Source: Bacteroidaceae bacterium (GTDB lineage Bacteria; Bacteroidota; Bacteroidia; Bacteroidales; Bacteroidaceae). Taken from it: 43,386 nt of DNA. Under the pieces are notes generated by a model. The model was not told the origin of the DNA, searched no databases, and was given only the letters and a program-made list of their open reading frames with translations. The position numbers were made by a program, and so were the translations under genes. Location of the stretch: the NCBI GenBank assembly GCA_017516885.1, contig JAFXAR010000046.1, positions 1-43,386 on the forward strand, read 5' to 3'. Below, one piece after another: positions 1-8,290 of the stretch. How positions within the stretch are numbered: the stretch's first letter is position 1; every line of letters begins with the position of its first letter.

Positions 1-22
1 ACATTCAAAAGAATTTAAAACT

Positions 23-367
23 ATGCCAAGATCAGTAAATCACGTTGCTTCAAGAGCAAGAAGAAAGAAAATTTTAGGTTTGACCAGAGGTTACTTTGGT
101 GCAAGAAAGAACGTATGGACCGTTGCCAAGAATACTTGGGAGAAGGGTTTGACATACGCATTCCGTGACCGTCGTAACAAGAAGCGTGAGTTCCGCGCAC
201 TTTGGATTCAGCGTATCAATGCAGCAGCTCGTCTTGAGGGTATGTCTTACTCACAGCTGATGGGTGCTCTTCACAAGGCAGGTATTGAGATTAACCGCAA
301 GGTTCTCGCTGACCTCGCTTTGAACAACCCCGCTGCTTTCAAGGCTATCGTGGACAAGGTAAAGTAA
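23..367 (+). CDS. rplT: 50S ribosomal protein L20
   Basis: Large-subunit ribosomal protein that binds 23S rRNA and is needed early in 50S assembly. The 114 residues match the usual length of about 115-120. The lysine/arginine-rich N-terminal half begins [16 protein letters not shown], and a compact C-terminal domain contains [20 protein letters not shown], the typical L20 signature. The start at 23 gives the canonical MPR N-terminus. No promoter is visible in the 22 bases upstream, so it is probably the last gene of an infC-rpmI-rplT operon lying outside the window (inference from the usual gene order). A perfect hairpin terminator follows 30 bases after the stop. Confidence 0.98.
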   Translation: MPRSVNHVASRARRKKILGLTRGYFGARKNVWTVAKNTWEKGLTYAFRDRRNKKREFRALWIQRINAAARLEGMSYSQLMGALHKAGIEINRKVLADLALNNPAAFKAIVDKVK

Positions 368-396
368 TTGCCGGCTTCCTGCTTAGATAGTGATTT

Positions 397-424
397 ACAG
401 GCACTGCCCATGGGCAGTGCCTGT
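397..424 (+). terminator. rplT intrinsic terminator (perfect palindrome)
   Basis: A 14-bp inverted repeat without loop (left arm 397-410, right arm 411-424), GC-rich and followed by TTTTA. It lies just after the rplT stop and probably ends that operon. Confidence 0.85.
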
Positions 425-547
425 CTTTTATTGCTGCAGGGGCATGGAACAGTCGCTGCAGGAGATAAGCCGGATGGGGCAAACGGCGGAATTCTGCTTT
501 TCAGTTCTGCCGGCCGGCAGTGTTGTTTTCATATTATGGCGGGTCTA

Positions 548-590
548 TTTTTGTGAAAAAAGGTATATAATAGAATAATTTTCACAAAAA
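548..590. repeat. 12-bp inverted repeat, AT-rich
   Basis: Arms TTTTTGTGAAAA (548-559) and TTTTCACAAAAA (579-590) are exactly complementary and separated by 19 AT-rich bases. The element lies between the rplT terminator and the promoter of the 6S-like RNA. It could be a regulator binding site or an RNA hairpin; nothing in the sequence decides between these. Confidence 0.5.
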
Positions 591-613
591 AACCTCTTTT
601 CTGGCGAAAATGC

Positions 614-644
614 TTGTTTTCATGAAAAAAGCTTCTTATGTTTG
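614..644 (+). promoter_or_regulatory. Promoter of the Bacteroidales-1/6S-like RNA
   Basis: The -7 box TATGTTTG (637-644) fits the Bacteroidota consensus TAnnTTTG. A TTG at 614-616 sits 20 bases upstream, where the -33 element is expected. Transcription would begin near 649-651, exactly where the RNA's closing stem starts. Confidence 0.7.
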
Positions 645-648
645 TGTA

Positions 649-838
649 CGGTTTTGCTGTACCGATTGACTGGGAAACTCATCAATTATTATCGAAAACC
701 GAGTCAGCTTCACATTGTCCAATGGCGGGCCACGCCTTCGGGTAGCTTTAGAGAGCCGGTGGATTACAAAGGACAGGAGCCCTCAAATCTTGTATTCTCG
801 GAGTTTCGTCGTTCTCTTCTGTGCAGCAAAACTTTTTT
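649..838 (+). ncRNA. ssrS: Bacteroidales-1 RNA (6S-like RNA)
   Basis: A transcript of about 190 nt with its own promoter and its own terminator. The 5' segment 651-659 (GTTTTGCTG) pairs perfectly with 824-832 (CAGCAAAAC), which is followed directly by six Ts (833-838), so the closing stem doubles as the terminator. Further in, CGAAAACCGAG near 692 can pair with CTCGG..TTTCG near 798, and ATTGTCC near 715 with GGACAG near 770. This gives the long rod with internal bubbles typical of 6S RNA, which binds RNA polymerase in place of a promoter. The Bacteroidales-1 motif is described as lying downstream of the L20 gene in Bacteroidales, which is exactly this position, and has since been interpreted as 6S RNA. 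Ends are set from promoter and U-tract. The class is a judgement from location and fold, not from a covariance search. Confidence 0.75.
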
Positions 839-858
839 GTATATATAAGTGCTATATA

Positions 859-900
859 ACAGCGAGTGGCAGATGACAATTGTCATCTGCCACTCGCTGT
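859..900. terminator. Perfect palindrome between 6S-like RNA and proS
   Basis: A 21-bp perfect inverted repeat without loop (859-879 / 880-900), 15 bases beyond the proS stop. It probably ends proS on the minus strand and backs up the RNA's own terminator on the plus strand, where TTATATATTT follows. Confidence 0.75.
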
Positions 901-917
901 TTATATATTTGCAGGAA

Positions 918-2396
918 TCAATATGCTCTTGCAAAGAGAACTCTGCGTGCCGAAGGCTTGCCGGTTACCATGCATGTTCCCGGTGTCTCGTCCCATCCGA
1001 TAGGAATACAGCGGATGGTGGCCTTGGTGTCGTTCTTGATTTTCTCTTCGGTTTCAGGAGTGCCGTCCCAGTGTGCGTAAATGAAACCGCCCTTCTCAAT
1101 TTCAGTCTTAAACTCTTCGTATGTCTCCACTGTGCGTGTGTTCTGCTCGCGCATTGCAAGCGCCTTGGCGTGAAGGTTTTTCTGAATGTCGTCAAGAAGC
1201 TGCTTTACATACTCTACAATGCCCTCAATAGGACGTGTCTCCTTCTCAAGGGTGTCGCGGCGCATAACCTCGATTGTTCCGTTTTCTATGTCGCGTGCAC
1301 CAAGAACTAAGCGTACAGGCACTCCCTTGAGCTCATATTCTGCGAACTTGAATCCGGGACGCTTGTTGTCGGCATCGTCGAATTTTACGGTAATGCCGAG
1401 TTTCTTGAGTTCGGCAATCATTGGGTTTACCTTGCTCTTGATTGTGCTTAGCTGCTCTTCGTTCTTGCAAATAGGTATAATAACAACCTGTATTGGTGCA
1501 AGTGCCGGAGGCAGAACAAGTCCGTTGTCATCGGAGTGGGTCATGATGAGCGCTCCCATCAAACGTGTTGATACGCCCCATGATGTTGCCCATACATGCT
1601 CAAGGTTGTTGTTCTTGTCGACGAACTGTACGTTGAATGCCTTGGCAAAATTCTGTCCAAGGAAGTGTGAAGTTCCGCACTGAAGCGCCTTGCCGTCCTG
1701 CATCATGCCCTCGATTGTGTAAGTGTCAAGTGCGCCGGCAAAACGCTCGTTGGCACTCTTTACGCCCATTACAACCGGCAAAGCCATGTAGTTGTTTGCA
1801 AAGTCATTGTACACATGGAGCATGGTCAGTGTCTCTTCTTCGGCCTCTTCGCGTGTGGCGTGAGCTGTGTGGCCTTCCTGCCAAAGGAATTCGGCGGTGC
1901 GCAGGAACAGGCGGGTGCGCATCTCCCAGCGCATTACATTTGCCCACTGGTTAACCTTGATAGGGAGGTCGCGGTACGACTGTATCCAGTTTTTGTATGT
2001 GCTCCAGATGATAGTCTCCGATGTGGGGCGGATAATCATCTCCTCTTCAAGCCTTGCTGCCGGGTCAACTACGACGCCGCTGCCATCTTCGGCGTTCTTC
2101 AAACGGTAGTGGGTTACAACTGCGCACTCCTTTGCGAAACCTTCAACATGCTCGGCTTCGCGGCTGAGGAATGATTTTGGGATAAGCAGAGGAAAATATG
2201 CGTTCATGTGTCCTGTCTCCTTGAACATGTCGTCAAGAGTTCTCTGTATTTTCTCCCAGATTGCATAGCCGTAGGGCTTGATAACCATACAGCCTCTTAC
2301 CGGTGACTGTTCAGCAAGGTCTGCCTTCAGTACCAGGTCGTTATACCACTGTGAATAGCTCTCACTGCGTTTGGTTAGGTCTTTTAATTCTGCCAT
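918..2396 (-). CDS. proS: Prolyl-tRNA synthetase
   Basis: Charges tRNA-Pro with proline in the cytoplasm; class II synthetase. At 492 residues it is the short, archaeal/eukaryote-like form without the long editing insertion of the E. coli type, which is the form usual in Bacteroidota. Visible are the proline/ATP site RPTSETIIW (about 123-131) and class II motif 2 (about 156-180, RWEMRTR...[16 protein letters not shown]). An anticodon-binding domain begins around VVIIPI, and the C-terminal extension with two cysteines ends in tyrosine. The start [10 protein letters not shown] matches the family N-terminus. It stands alone: its own promoter lies upstream and it converges on the 6S-like RNA. Confidence 0.97.
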   Translation of the reverse strand: MAELKDLTKRSESYSQWYNDLVLKADLAEQSPVRGCMVIKPYGYAIWEKIQRTLDDMFKETGHMNAYFPLLIPKSFLSREAEHVEGFAKECAVVTHYRLKNAEDGSGVVVDPAARLEEEMIIRPTSETIIWSTYKNWIQSYRDLPIKVNQWANVMRWEMRTRLFLRTAEFLWQEGHTAHATREEAEEETLTMLHVYNDFANNYMALPVVMGVKSANERFAGALDTYTIEGMMQDGKALQCGTSHFLGQNFAKAFNVQFVDKNNNLEHVWATSWGVSTRLMGALIMTHSDDNGLVLPPALAPIQVVIIPICKNEEQLSTIKSKVNPMIAELKKLGITVKFDDADNKRPGFKFAEYELKGVPVRLVLGARDIENGTIEVMRRDTLEKETRPIEGIVEYVKQLLDDIQKNLHAKALAMREQNTRTVETYEEFKTEIEKGGFIYAHWDGTPETEEKIKNDTKATIRCIPIGWDETPGTCMVTGKPSARRVLFARAY

Positions 2397-2433
2397 TTTA
2401 TATAGATATTGTTTGTATCAAGTGTATTTGATG

Positions 2434-2441
2434 CAAATTTA
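2434..2441 (-). promoter_or_regulatory. proS promoter -7 element
   Basis: On the minus strand TAAATTTG fits TAnnTTTG and lies about 38 bases before the proS start. No convincing TTTG is seen at the -33 position. Confidence 0.5.
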
Positions 2442-2569
2442 CAAAAATATATTCAGATGCTGTTTGAATTTTATTAAAAATATATCTATGGCCGGCGAAG
2501 TGTATCTCGTCTTCTTAGCGCCTGTTTTCGGTTTTTTTTGTTGCCGTTTGCTGTAAATGCGGATTTCTT

Positions 2570-2600
2570 TTTGCAGAATGATGCCAAATAACTAACTTTG
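2570..2600 (+). promoter_or_regulatory. Promoter of the OmpA-family lipoprotein
   Basis: TTTG at 2570-2573 and TAACTTTG at 2593-2600 with 19 bases between match both Bacteroidota promoter elements. The leader would be about 33 nt. Confidence 0.75.
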
Positions 2601-2639
2601 CAGCGCTATTTTGAATATTAACTTAATTGTGTATATATT

Positions 2640-3329
2640 ATGAAGATGAATTTTGTTAAGTCAGTTTGTATGTTGCTGTGTGCTGCATTCCTGTTTACTG
2701 GATGTACTACATGGAACAATACAGCAAAAGGCGGTGTGATTGGCGCTGCAGGCGGTGCTGCGCTTGGTGCTCTTGTAGGCAAGCTTGCCGGAAATACAGC
2801 TATTGGTGCTGCTGTTGGTACAGCGGTGGGTACTGGTGCAGGCATTCTTATTGGCAAGAGAATGGACAAGGCTGCTGCTGCGGCGGCTGAGATTAAAAAT
2901 GCCGAGGTTGAAAAAGTTAAGGATGCAAATGACCTTACAGCAGTGAAGGTGACCTTTGATTCCGGCATTCTTTTTGATACCAACAAGTATGACCTCAAGT
3001 ATGCTTCAAAGGCAAGTCTTCAGGAGTTCTCAAAAGTGCTCAAGGAGTTCAGCGATGCCGACATTGCAATCTTTGGCCATACCGACTCTACCGGTTCTGA
3101 CAGAATCAACAACCCTCTCTCTGTAAACCGTGCAGAGGCTGTTGCCGAGTACCTTCTTTCATTGGGTGTTCCTGCTTCACAGATAAAGTCTGTTGAGGGT
3201 ATGGGTTCAAAAGAGCCTGTTGCCGACAATGCGACTGCTGCCGGACGTGCGGAGAACCGCCGTGTTGAGGTTTATCTCTATGCAAGCGAGGCTATGATTG
3301 ATGCTGCAAACAAGGGCGCTTTGGAGTAA
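2640..3329 (+). CDS. OmpA-family lipoprotein with glycine-zipper segment
   Basis: Outer-membrane lipoprotein that probably links the membrane to peptidoglycan. Residues 1-22 form a lipoprotein signal ending in the lipobox FTGC (Cys22). Residues 30-75 are a Gly/Ala-rich glycine-zipper segment (GVIGAAGGAALGALVG...GAGILIGKRM), likely membrane-inserting or oligomerising. From about 110 onward is an OmpA/MotB peptidoglycan-binding domain with the characteristic FGHTDSTGSDRINNPLS, SVNRAEAVAEYL and NRRVEVYL stretches, including the Asp and Arg that contact diaminopimelate. Length (229) and layout fit the YiaD-like OmpA lipoproteins common in Bacteroidales. It is monocistronic with its own promoter. 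Confidence 0.92.
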   Translation: MKMNFVKSVCMLLCAAFLFTGCTTWNNTAKGGVIGAAGGAALGALVGKLAGNTAIGAAVGTAVGTGAGILIGKRMDKAAAAAAEIKNAEVEKVKDANDLTAVKVTFDSGILFDTNKYDLKYASKASLQEFSKVLKEFSDADIAIFGHTDSTGSDRINNPLSVNRAEAVAEYLLSLGVPASQIKSVEGMGSKEPVADNATAAGRAENRRVEVYLYASEAMIDAANKGALE

Positions 3330-3380
3330 TTAGAGTATAGGAATTGTAAATGCAGTAAGCGGGTAACTTTGATTGCCCGC

Positions 3381-4229
3381 TTATTTTATGCGCAGAACTC
3401 TGATTCCAGTCTGCTTCTTCTTGTTCTTCTGATAGCTGTGCAGTGTTTGTGCATCCTTTATGACCATTTTCTTTGCGCTTGATGCGTGCAGCAGATGCAG
3501 GTTGCCATTCTTCCAAAAGGCAAATCCTACATGCGAGATGTCAAGCCCGTCAGTGGTTGTCACCAGTGCTATTATGTCTCCGTTCTCAATTTTGAGCTTG
3601 TTGCGGTCAAGATTCAGCAGTGCTTTGGGTATGTAGCTTATTGTTATTCCGCGGAACGGCTTTTCAAGTTCTTCAATCTTCGCCCGCATCGGTGCATTGT
3701 CCTTGAGGGCGGGGTATTTATCGCTGTTTCTGCTCATAAAATGCAGATTAAGAGGCTGCTGTTTGTGCTGTGAAAGATTAGTAGCCTCTTCTATTATGCC
3801 TTTTTTAATGTTGTCGTCAATCCACCATGTTGTGTAGTGCAGGCGGCTGGCATATCCGTCGCGCACTCCGTTGCGGTAGCGTATCTTTTCAAGGTTTTTG
3901 CTAACTGCGTTAAACCCCTTCTCGCCGCTTGCTATGGTAACGGTGATGGCTGTTGCAAGCTCAACAAATGTGGTGCAGTCCAATTTTGTGCAGCTTATGT
4001 ACAGTGGCTCTTTTCTGCCGTTCTCAAGCGTTCCTGCCACATATTCCCTGCCTATGAACTCGCTTGCAACTGCAAGGGCGAGCTCTCCTGTTGTACTGTA
4101 TTTGCGGATGCTGTGCTTAGAGAGTATTTTCTCTATGAAAATGCTGTCACTCCTGTCAAAGATTCTCTCCTGTGCCACGGCGCTTGCGCTCAACAGCAGG
4201 AGCAGTATGAATGATAGATGTCTCTTCAT
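3381..4229 (-). CDS. DUF1460 N-acetylmuramoyl-L-alanine amidase-like protein
   Basis: Exported protein of 282 residues with a signal peptide (MKRHLSFILLLLLSASAVAQ, cleavage after AVAQ). It belongs to the DUF1460 family, which has an NlpC/P60-like cysteine hydrolase fold and is thought to act on peptidoglycan fragments. The likely nucleophile is Cys85 in LDCTTFVE; His233 in DISHVGFAF is the likely second catalytic residue, and LLHASS follows near 246. The substrate in this organism cannot be read from sequence. It is divergent from the DUF5103 gene with only 74 bases between starts. On the minus strand TATATTTA (4246-4253) is a near-consensus -7 box. Confidence 0.88.
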   Translation of the reverse strand: MKRHLSFILLLLLSASAVAQERIFDRSDSIFIEKILSKHSIRKYSTTGELALAVASEFIGREYVAGTLENGRKEPLYISCTKLDCTTFVELATAITVTIASGEKGFNAVSKNLEKIRYRNGVRDGYASRLHYTTWWIDDNIKKGIIEEATNLSQHKQQPLNLHFMSRNSDKYPALKDNAPMRAKIEELEKPFRGITISYIPKALLNLDRNKLKIENGDIIALVTTTDGLDISHVGFAFWKNGNLHLLHASSAKKMVIKDAQTLHSYQKNKKKQTGIRVLRIK

Positions 4230-4276
4230 GGCGCTATAATTTATGTAAATATACGAAAATATTCTTTTTAATTTTC

Positions 4277-4284
4277 TATCTTCG
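4277..4284 (+). promoter_or_regulatory. DUF5103 gene promoter -7 element
   Basis: TATCTTCG is a one-mismatch TAnnTTTG box. It would start transcription near 4291, only about 13 nt before the ATG at 4304. This rules out the in-frame ATG at 4211 as the start. Confidence 0.55.
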
Positions 4285-4303
4285 CTGCAAATATGAAAAA
4301 ACT

Positions 4304-5578
4304 ATGCCAAGAAGATGCTTTGATTTTGTCAGGAATATAAATGTACTGCTTCTTTTGCTGCTTATGCCTTCTGTGGCCGAGGCGCAATTTGTGCACTCTA
4401 ATACACCTTCGGTGCGTTCGCTTGGGATGACGCTTAACGGTGTTTGGGGGGCGCTGCCTGTGATGACGCTCGGCAGTGACGATTCAATGCTCTTTTCGTT
4501 CGATGAGATGTCGCATACATATCACAGATACTTCTTTCGCGTAACCCATTGCGATGCGAACTGGAAACCCTCTGACTTGCATTCCATTGATTATCTTGGC
4601 GGCTTTAACGATGTGCTTATTGAGGATTGGGAGAACTCTGTGAACACTACTAATCTTTATACGCGTTACAGCTTTACAATCCCTTGCGAAAATGTATCGC
4701 TTTTGCTGTCGGGGAACTATAGGGTAGAGGTGTTTGATGATGAGGCGGAAACAGATGTGCCGGTTGCGCTTTTTGAGTTTTCAGTAGTAGAGCCTAAGGT
4801 ATCCGTTGAAGCATCGGTAAGCGGGGATACTGACAGAACGCTGAATGAGAATGAGCAGCAGCTGTCGTTCAAGGTAGGTTATTCAGGCTACAGCATATCT
4901 TCGCCTTCGAGTGACATTATTCCTGTGGTATACCAGAACAGGCGCAGGGATAATGCTGTGTCCGGCATAGTCCCTACATATATTACTGGCAGTACGCTTG
5001 AATATGTACATAATGACAAGCTTATATTCAATGCCGGCAACGAGTACCGCCGTTTTGAGCTTACCGACCCAAATTCCCCGTCAATGAATGTAGAAGAGGT
5101 CTTTTTGCATGGCGATGAATACCATGCACTGCTCTACATTGACGAGAAGCGGTGCAGCCGTTCCAACTACACCGATGAAAATGGACGTTACTTTGTGAAT
5201 ACGCTTGAGGGGTACGGCTCACCTATTGAGGCCGATTATGTTTATGTTCACTTTGCCCTTGAAGCGCCATTTCGCACCGGCGGGAGCTATTATCTGCTTG
5301 GCGACCTGTGCAACAACGAGTTTTCTCAATTCTCCAAACTTGATTATGATGCCAATGAAGGGTATTACCATTCTACGCAGCTGTTGAAGCTTGGCCTTTA
5401 CAACTATCAGTATGTGTGGCTTCCCAATAACGCTTCAACTGGAGAAACAGCCCACTCTGAGGGTGATTTCTTTAATACTGAAAATGAATACCTGATATAT
5501 ATATATCATAGGGAATTTGGCGCAAGATATGATAAGCTCATTGGCATTAGCTCTATAAGGAGCTGTTTAAGTTTCTGA
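4304..5578 (+). CDS. DUF5103 protein, type IX secretion plug-like
   Basis: Exported protein of 424 residues. The open frame runs back to 4211, but the ATG at 4304 gives a proper signal peptide (MPRRCFDFVRNINVLLLLLL...AEAQ) and follows the promoter. The body has the family's beta-rich N-terminal domain (SLGMTLNG, FDEMSHTYHRYFFRVTHCDANW, DYLGGFND) and the second domain with YVHFALEAP and YYLLGDLCNN. DUF5103 includes the Plug protein that closes the SprA translocon of the type IX system in Flavobacterium johnsoniae. Homologues also occur in Bacteroidales without an evident type IX system, so the role here is open. The last residues (IRSCLSF) and the stop are encoded by a copy of the dispersed intergenic repeat, so the natural C-terminus may have been replaced. 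Confidence 0.85.
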   Translation: MPRRCFDFVRNINVLLLLLLMPSVAEAQFVHSNTPSVRSLGMTLNGVWGALPVMTLGSDDSMLFSFDEMSHTYHRYFFRVTHCDANWKPSDLHSIDYLGGFNDVLIEDWENSVNTTNLYTRYSFTIPCENVSLLLSGNYRVEVFDDEAETDVPVALFEFSVVEPKVSVEASVSGDTDRTLNENEQQLSFKVGYSGYSISSPSSDIIPVVYQNRRRDNAVSGIVPTYITGSTLEYVHNDKLIFNAGNEYRRFELTDPNSPSMNVEEVFLHGDEYHALLYIDEKRCSRSNYTDENGRYFVNTLEGYGSPIEADYVYVHFALEAPFRTGGSYYLLGDLCNNEFSQFSKLDYDANEGYYHSTQLLKLGLYNYQYVWLPNNASTGETAHSEGDFFNTENEYLIYIYHREFGARYDKLIGISSIRSCLSF

Positions 5579-5584
5579 ATTATA
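5554..5584 (+). repeat. Dispersed intergenic repeat, copy A
   Basis: Starts TATAAGGAGCTGTTTAAG and continues TTTCTGAATTATA. It matches the TAAGRARCTGTTTGAATTTCT end of the other copies. It overlaps the 3' end of the DUF5103 gene and supplies its stop codon. Confidence 0.55.
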
Positions 5585-5658
5585 ACCAGGAAAATAGCCG
5601 GAACTGCATTTTGAATGCTTTGGCTTTAGGAACTTGGATTTCCATACAATAGCCTGAA

Positions 5659-5700
5659 CAGATAAGCGGGCATACCATTTCATGCATGCCTGCTTATCTG
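5659..5700. terminator. Terminator between DUF5103 gene and wecA-like gene
   Basis: A 15-bp stem (5659-5673 / 5686-5700, one G-U pair), a 12-base loop, then TTTTATTT. It lies between two convergent genes and has a U-tract on the plus strand. Confidence 0.8.
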
Positions 5701-5714
5701 TTTTATTTGCCTTA

Positions 5715-6881
5715 TTAAAGTTTGTCTATTGTCTTTTGTGCGAATTCCCATATTCCTTTTTTCTCAAACTGCATTGACTTGGCTATTTTCTCAAAGAATA
5801 CAAGCGCTTTCCCTTGCTTTGCTATCTGCCTTTTTGCAAAATTGTAGAAAACAAAGGTAACCATTATGCTCAATGCGAGTACAATGTAGAGCTGGACTTC
5901 TACTGAAGCGCCTAATTTGTATGAAAGAAACCATGACGCTACAATCAGGAAGTTGAGCGACAAAATTGACACGGTTGTTCCAACATGCGAGAACCCTAAG
6001 TCTATAAACATGTGGTGGAGATGTGTCTTGTCGGGGTGGAAGGGTGATGAACCATGCAGCATTCTTGTTGACATAACTCTCAGAGTGTCAAATATGGGTA
6101 CAGCCAGAATTGCCAATGTGAAAGGTATAAGCCCCATTCCTTTGAGTGCGTATGACGCCGAGAGCGAATTTTCGTCAAGAATGCTTATCACAAACATTGA
6201 CATCATTGTTCCTATAACCAATGTGCCTCCGTCTCCAATAAACATCTTTGTGCTTTTGCCGAATACATTGTGCAGGAAGAATGGCACAATCGCTCCGCTT
6301 GCTGAAACTGCAAGCGTACACATTACGGTGTTACCGGAATAGTAGAACATTATTGCAAAAAGGGTAGATGCCATAAAGCAGAATCCCGATGAAAGGCCGT
6401 TCACGCCGTCAATAAGGTTTACTGCATTTATAATTCCCACAGCTGCAAATACCGTTAAAGGCCATGCAACCAAGTCAGGGATAACTCCTACGCCCCATAA
6501 TCCCCAAAAACTGTTTATGGATGAGTCGTTTATCACTATGAGCCACAGAACAATCAGTATCTCTATTACAAAACGTATAGTTGGGGTTAGGTCTATAATA
6601 TCGTCAATAGTGCCAGTGTAAAGCATAATCATCATTGCCGATACGAGCATGAATACATTGGCGTTCTCAAAAATTGTCTGTGAAGTGCACAGGCCTATCA
6701 GTATTCCGAAGAAAACGGCAATTCCGCCCATTACCGGTACGGGGTTGCGCTGCAGCTTGCGTGCATCAGGGTTGTCTACCAGATTCTTCATTATTGCAAT
6801 CTTCAACACTTTGGGGTGAATCCACAATGTGCCCAAGAATGCAAATAGCGCAGGGATGAGTATATGGTGTATCTCTTTCAT
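5715..6881 (-). CDS. wecA: Undecaprenyl-phosphate N-acetylhexosamine-1-phosphate transferase, WecA/MraY family
   Basis: Polytopic inner-membrane enzyme that moves a sugar-1-phosphate from a UDP-sugar to undecaprenyl phosphate, the first step of a surface glycan. The 388 residues contain about ten to eleven hydrophobic segments. Family motifs are all present: Asp-Asp at 93-94 (TIDDIIDL), NAVNLIDGVNG (152-162), FIGDGGT (214-220), and the cytoplasmic loop ending HLHH (287-290), which marks the WecA/TagO branch rather than MraY. The sugar donor (GlcNAc or another) cannot be fixed from sequence. It stands alone, divergent from manC, which also serves glycan synthesis. Confidence 0.9.
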   Translation of the reverse strand: MKEIHHILIPALFAFLGTLWIHPKVLKIAIMKNLVDNPDARKLQRNPVPVMGGIAVFFGILIGLCTSQTIFENANVFMLVSAMMIMLYTGTIDDIIDLTPTIRFVIEILIVLWLIVINDSSINSFWGLWGVGVIPDLVAWPLTVFAAVGIINAVNLIDGVNGLSSGFCFMASTLFAIMFYYSGNTVMCTLAVSASGAIVPFFLHNVFGKSTKMFIGDGGTLVIGTMMSMFVISILDENSLSASYALKGMGLIPFTLAILAVPIFDTLRVMSTRMLHGSSPFHPDKTHLHHMFIDLGFSHVGTTVSILSLNFLIVASWFLSYKLGASVEVQLYIVLALSIMVTFVFYNFAKRQIAKQGKALVFFEKIAKSMQFEKKGIWEFAQKTIDKL

Positions 6882-7216
6882 AATTCAATGTGTATTACGA
6901 TGATTACACAATAATGCATGCTACAAATGTACATAAACATTTTTAAAATAGAAAAAAAATTCTGCAAATGTTTTGGTTTTCAGTACAAAAGAACCTAAAT
7001 GGCATGTTTTTGAGTATAAAAAGCTGATATTCGTGTTTCAATTACAGGAACTTTAAAACTTCCCTTATATGTTTTTGGTTTATTTTCTTTGCAATTCTTC
7101 TTTTTTATTTATCTTCGCATCTGTTATATGTGGTATAACACAGGAATGAGAGTTTTGTTTTATTGAATGGTCTCTTGTTCTTGTTGGTTTGTTGGTTAAT
7201 TTTAAACATTTGATAT
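6882..7216. other. Divergent intergenic region, wecA-like / manC
   Basis: AT-rich regulatory spacer. On the minus strand TACATTTG (6924-6931) is a -7 box for the wecA-like gene. The plus-strand manC promoter lies at 7088-7117. No gene or structured RNA is seen otherwise. Confidence 0.6.
7088..7117 (+). promoter_or_regulatory. manC promoter
   Basis: TTTG (7088-7091), 18 bases, then TATCTTCG (7110-7117). The presumed mRNA begins near 7123 with a small hairpin (TGTTATA 7122-7128 / TATAACA 7134-7140), followed by a leader of about 90 nt. Confidence 0.65.
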
Positions 7217-8275
7217 ATGGCAGTTTCTAATCATGTTGTTATAATGGCAGGCGGTGCAGGAAACCGCTTGTGGCCTCTCAGTTCGGCCGACACTCCCAAG
7301 CAGTTTGTAGATGTGCTTGGCTGTGGCAAGTCTCTGCTGCAGCTAACCGCTGAGCGTTTTGCAGGTGTATGTCCTCCGGAAAAAATGTGGGTGGTGACTT
7401 CGGAAAAGTATGCCTCCTTAGTCAAGGAGCAGCTGCCGATGCTGCCCGAGGGTAATATACTTAAAGAACCCTGCCGCAGGAATACCGCGCCATGCATTGC
7501 CTATGCAGCATGGAAAATTAAGAAAAAGGACCCGGGTGCAAATATGGTGGTAACGCCGAGTGACCATTTTGTGGCCGATGTGGCGGAGTTCAGGCGCGTG
7601 ATAAATTCGTCGCTGAATTTTGTTGCAGGCTCCGATGCCATTCTTACGCTTGGAATAAAGCCTTCGCGTCCCGAAACAGGATATGGCTATATTGAGGCGG
7701 TGCTTGGAAGCTCAACGCTGTCAAATAAGGAAATCTTCAGGGTGGACTCTTTCAAGGAGAAGCCTTCGCTTGATATTGCTGAGGCCTATGTGGCAAAAAA
7801 CAATTTCTACTGGAATGCGGGCATTTTTATATGGAATGTCTCCACAATTGTGAACGCTTTCAGAATATACCAGTCGCCTATTGCATCGGTATTTGAGGCT
7901 CTGTCGAAATATTTCTTTACTCCCGAAGAGCAGGCAATGGTGAACGAGCGTTTCCCTGAATGCCGCAATATCTCGGTTGACTATGCCATTATGGAGCGCG
8001 CCGATGAAATATTTGTATTTCCCGCAGATTTTGGGTGGAGCGACCTTGGCACTTGGATGTCTCTGCATGAGAACAGGCAGAGGGACTTGAACAGCAATGT
8101 GGTTATAGGCACGGATACATGCTTCTCCGAAACCCGCAACTGCATTGTTTGTACTCAAGGGATGAAGAAGGTTGTTGTCATAGGCATGGAAAACTGCATC
8201 GTGGCCGAAAAGGACAATAACTTGCTTGTGTGCAGAATGGGCGAGGAAGAGCGTATTAAAGAATTTGCCGATTAA
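7217..8275 (+). CDS. manC: Mannose-1-phosphate guanylyltransferase
   Basis: Makes GDP-mannose from mannose-1-phosphate and GTP, the activated donor for mannose and the precursor of GDP-fucose. At 352 residues it is the short form without a fused phosphomannose isomerase domain. The nucleotidyltransferase signature MAGGAGNRLWPLSSADTPKQ lies at residues 10-29. Further family features are VVTPSDHFVAD, the sugar-binding FKEKP, and FYWNAGIFIWN. The C-terminal part is a shortened left-handed beta-helix. It is followed after 15 bases by the RmlD-like reductase, so the two are probably co-transcribed. Confidence 0.94.
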   Translation: MAVSNHVVIMAGGAGNRLWPLSSADTPKQFVDVLGCGKSLLQLTAERFAGVCPPEKMWVVTSEKYASLVKEQLPMLPEGNILKEPCRRNTAPCIAYAAWKIKKKDPGANMVVTPSDHFVADVAEFRRVINSSLNFVAGSDAILTLGIKPSRPETGYGYIEAVLGSSTLSNKEIFRVDSFKEKPSLDIAEAYVAKNNFYWNAGIFIWNVSTIVNAFRIYQSPIASVFEALSKYFFTPEEQAMVNERFPECRNISVDYAIMERADEIFVFPADFGWSDLGTWMSLHENRQRDLNSNVVIGTDTCFSETRNCIVCTQGMKKVVVIGMENCIVAEKDNNLLVCRMGEEERIKEFAD

Positions 8276-8290
8276 ACGCATCCGGCTTTT

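Noticed and set aside
368-848. Three short plus-strand frames after rplT
   Set aside because: They cross the terminator or lie inside the structured 6S-like RNA.
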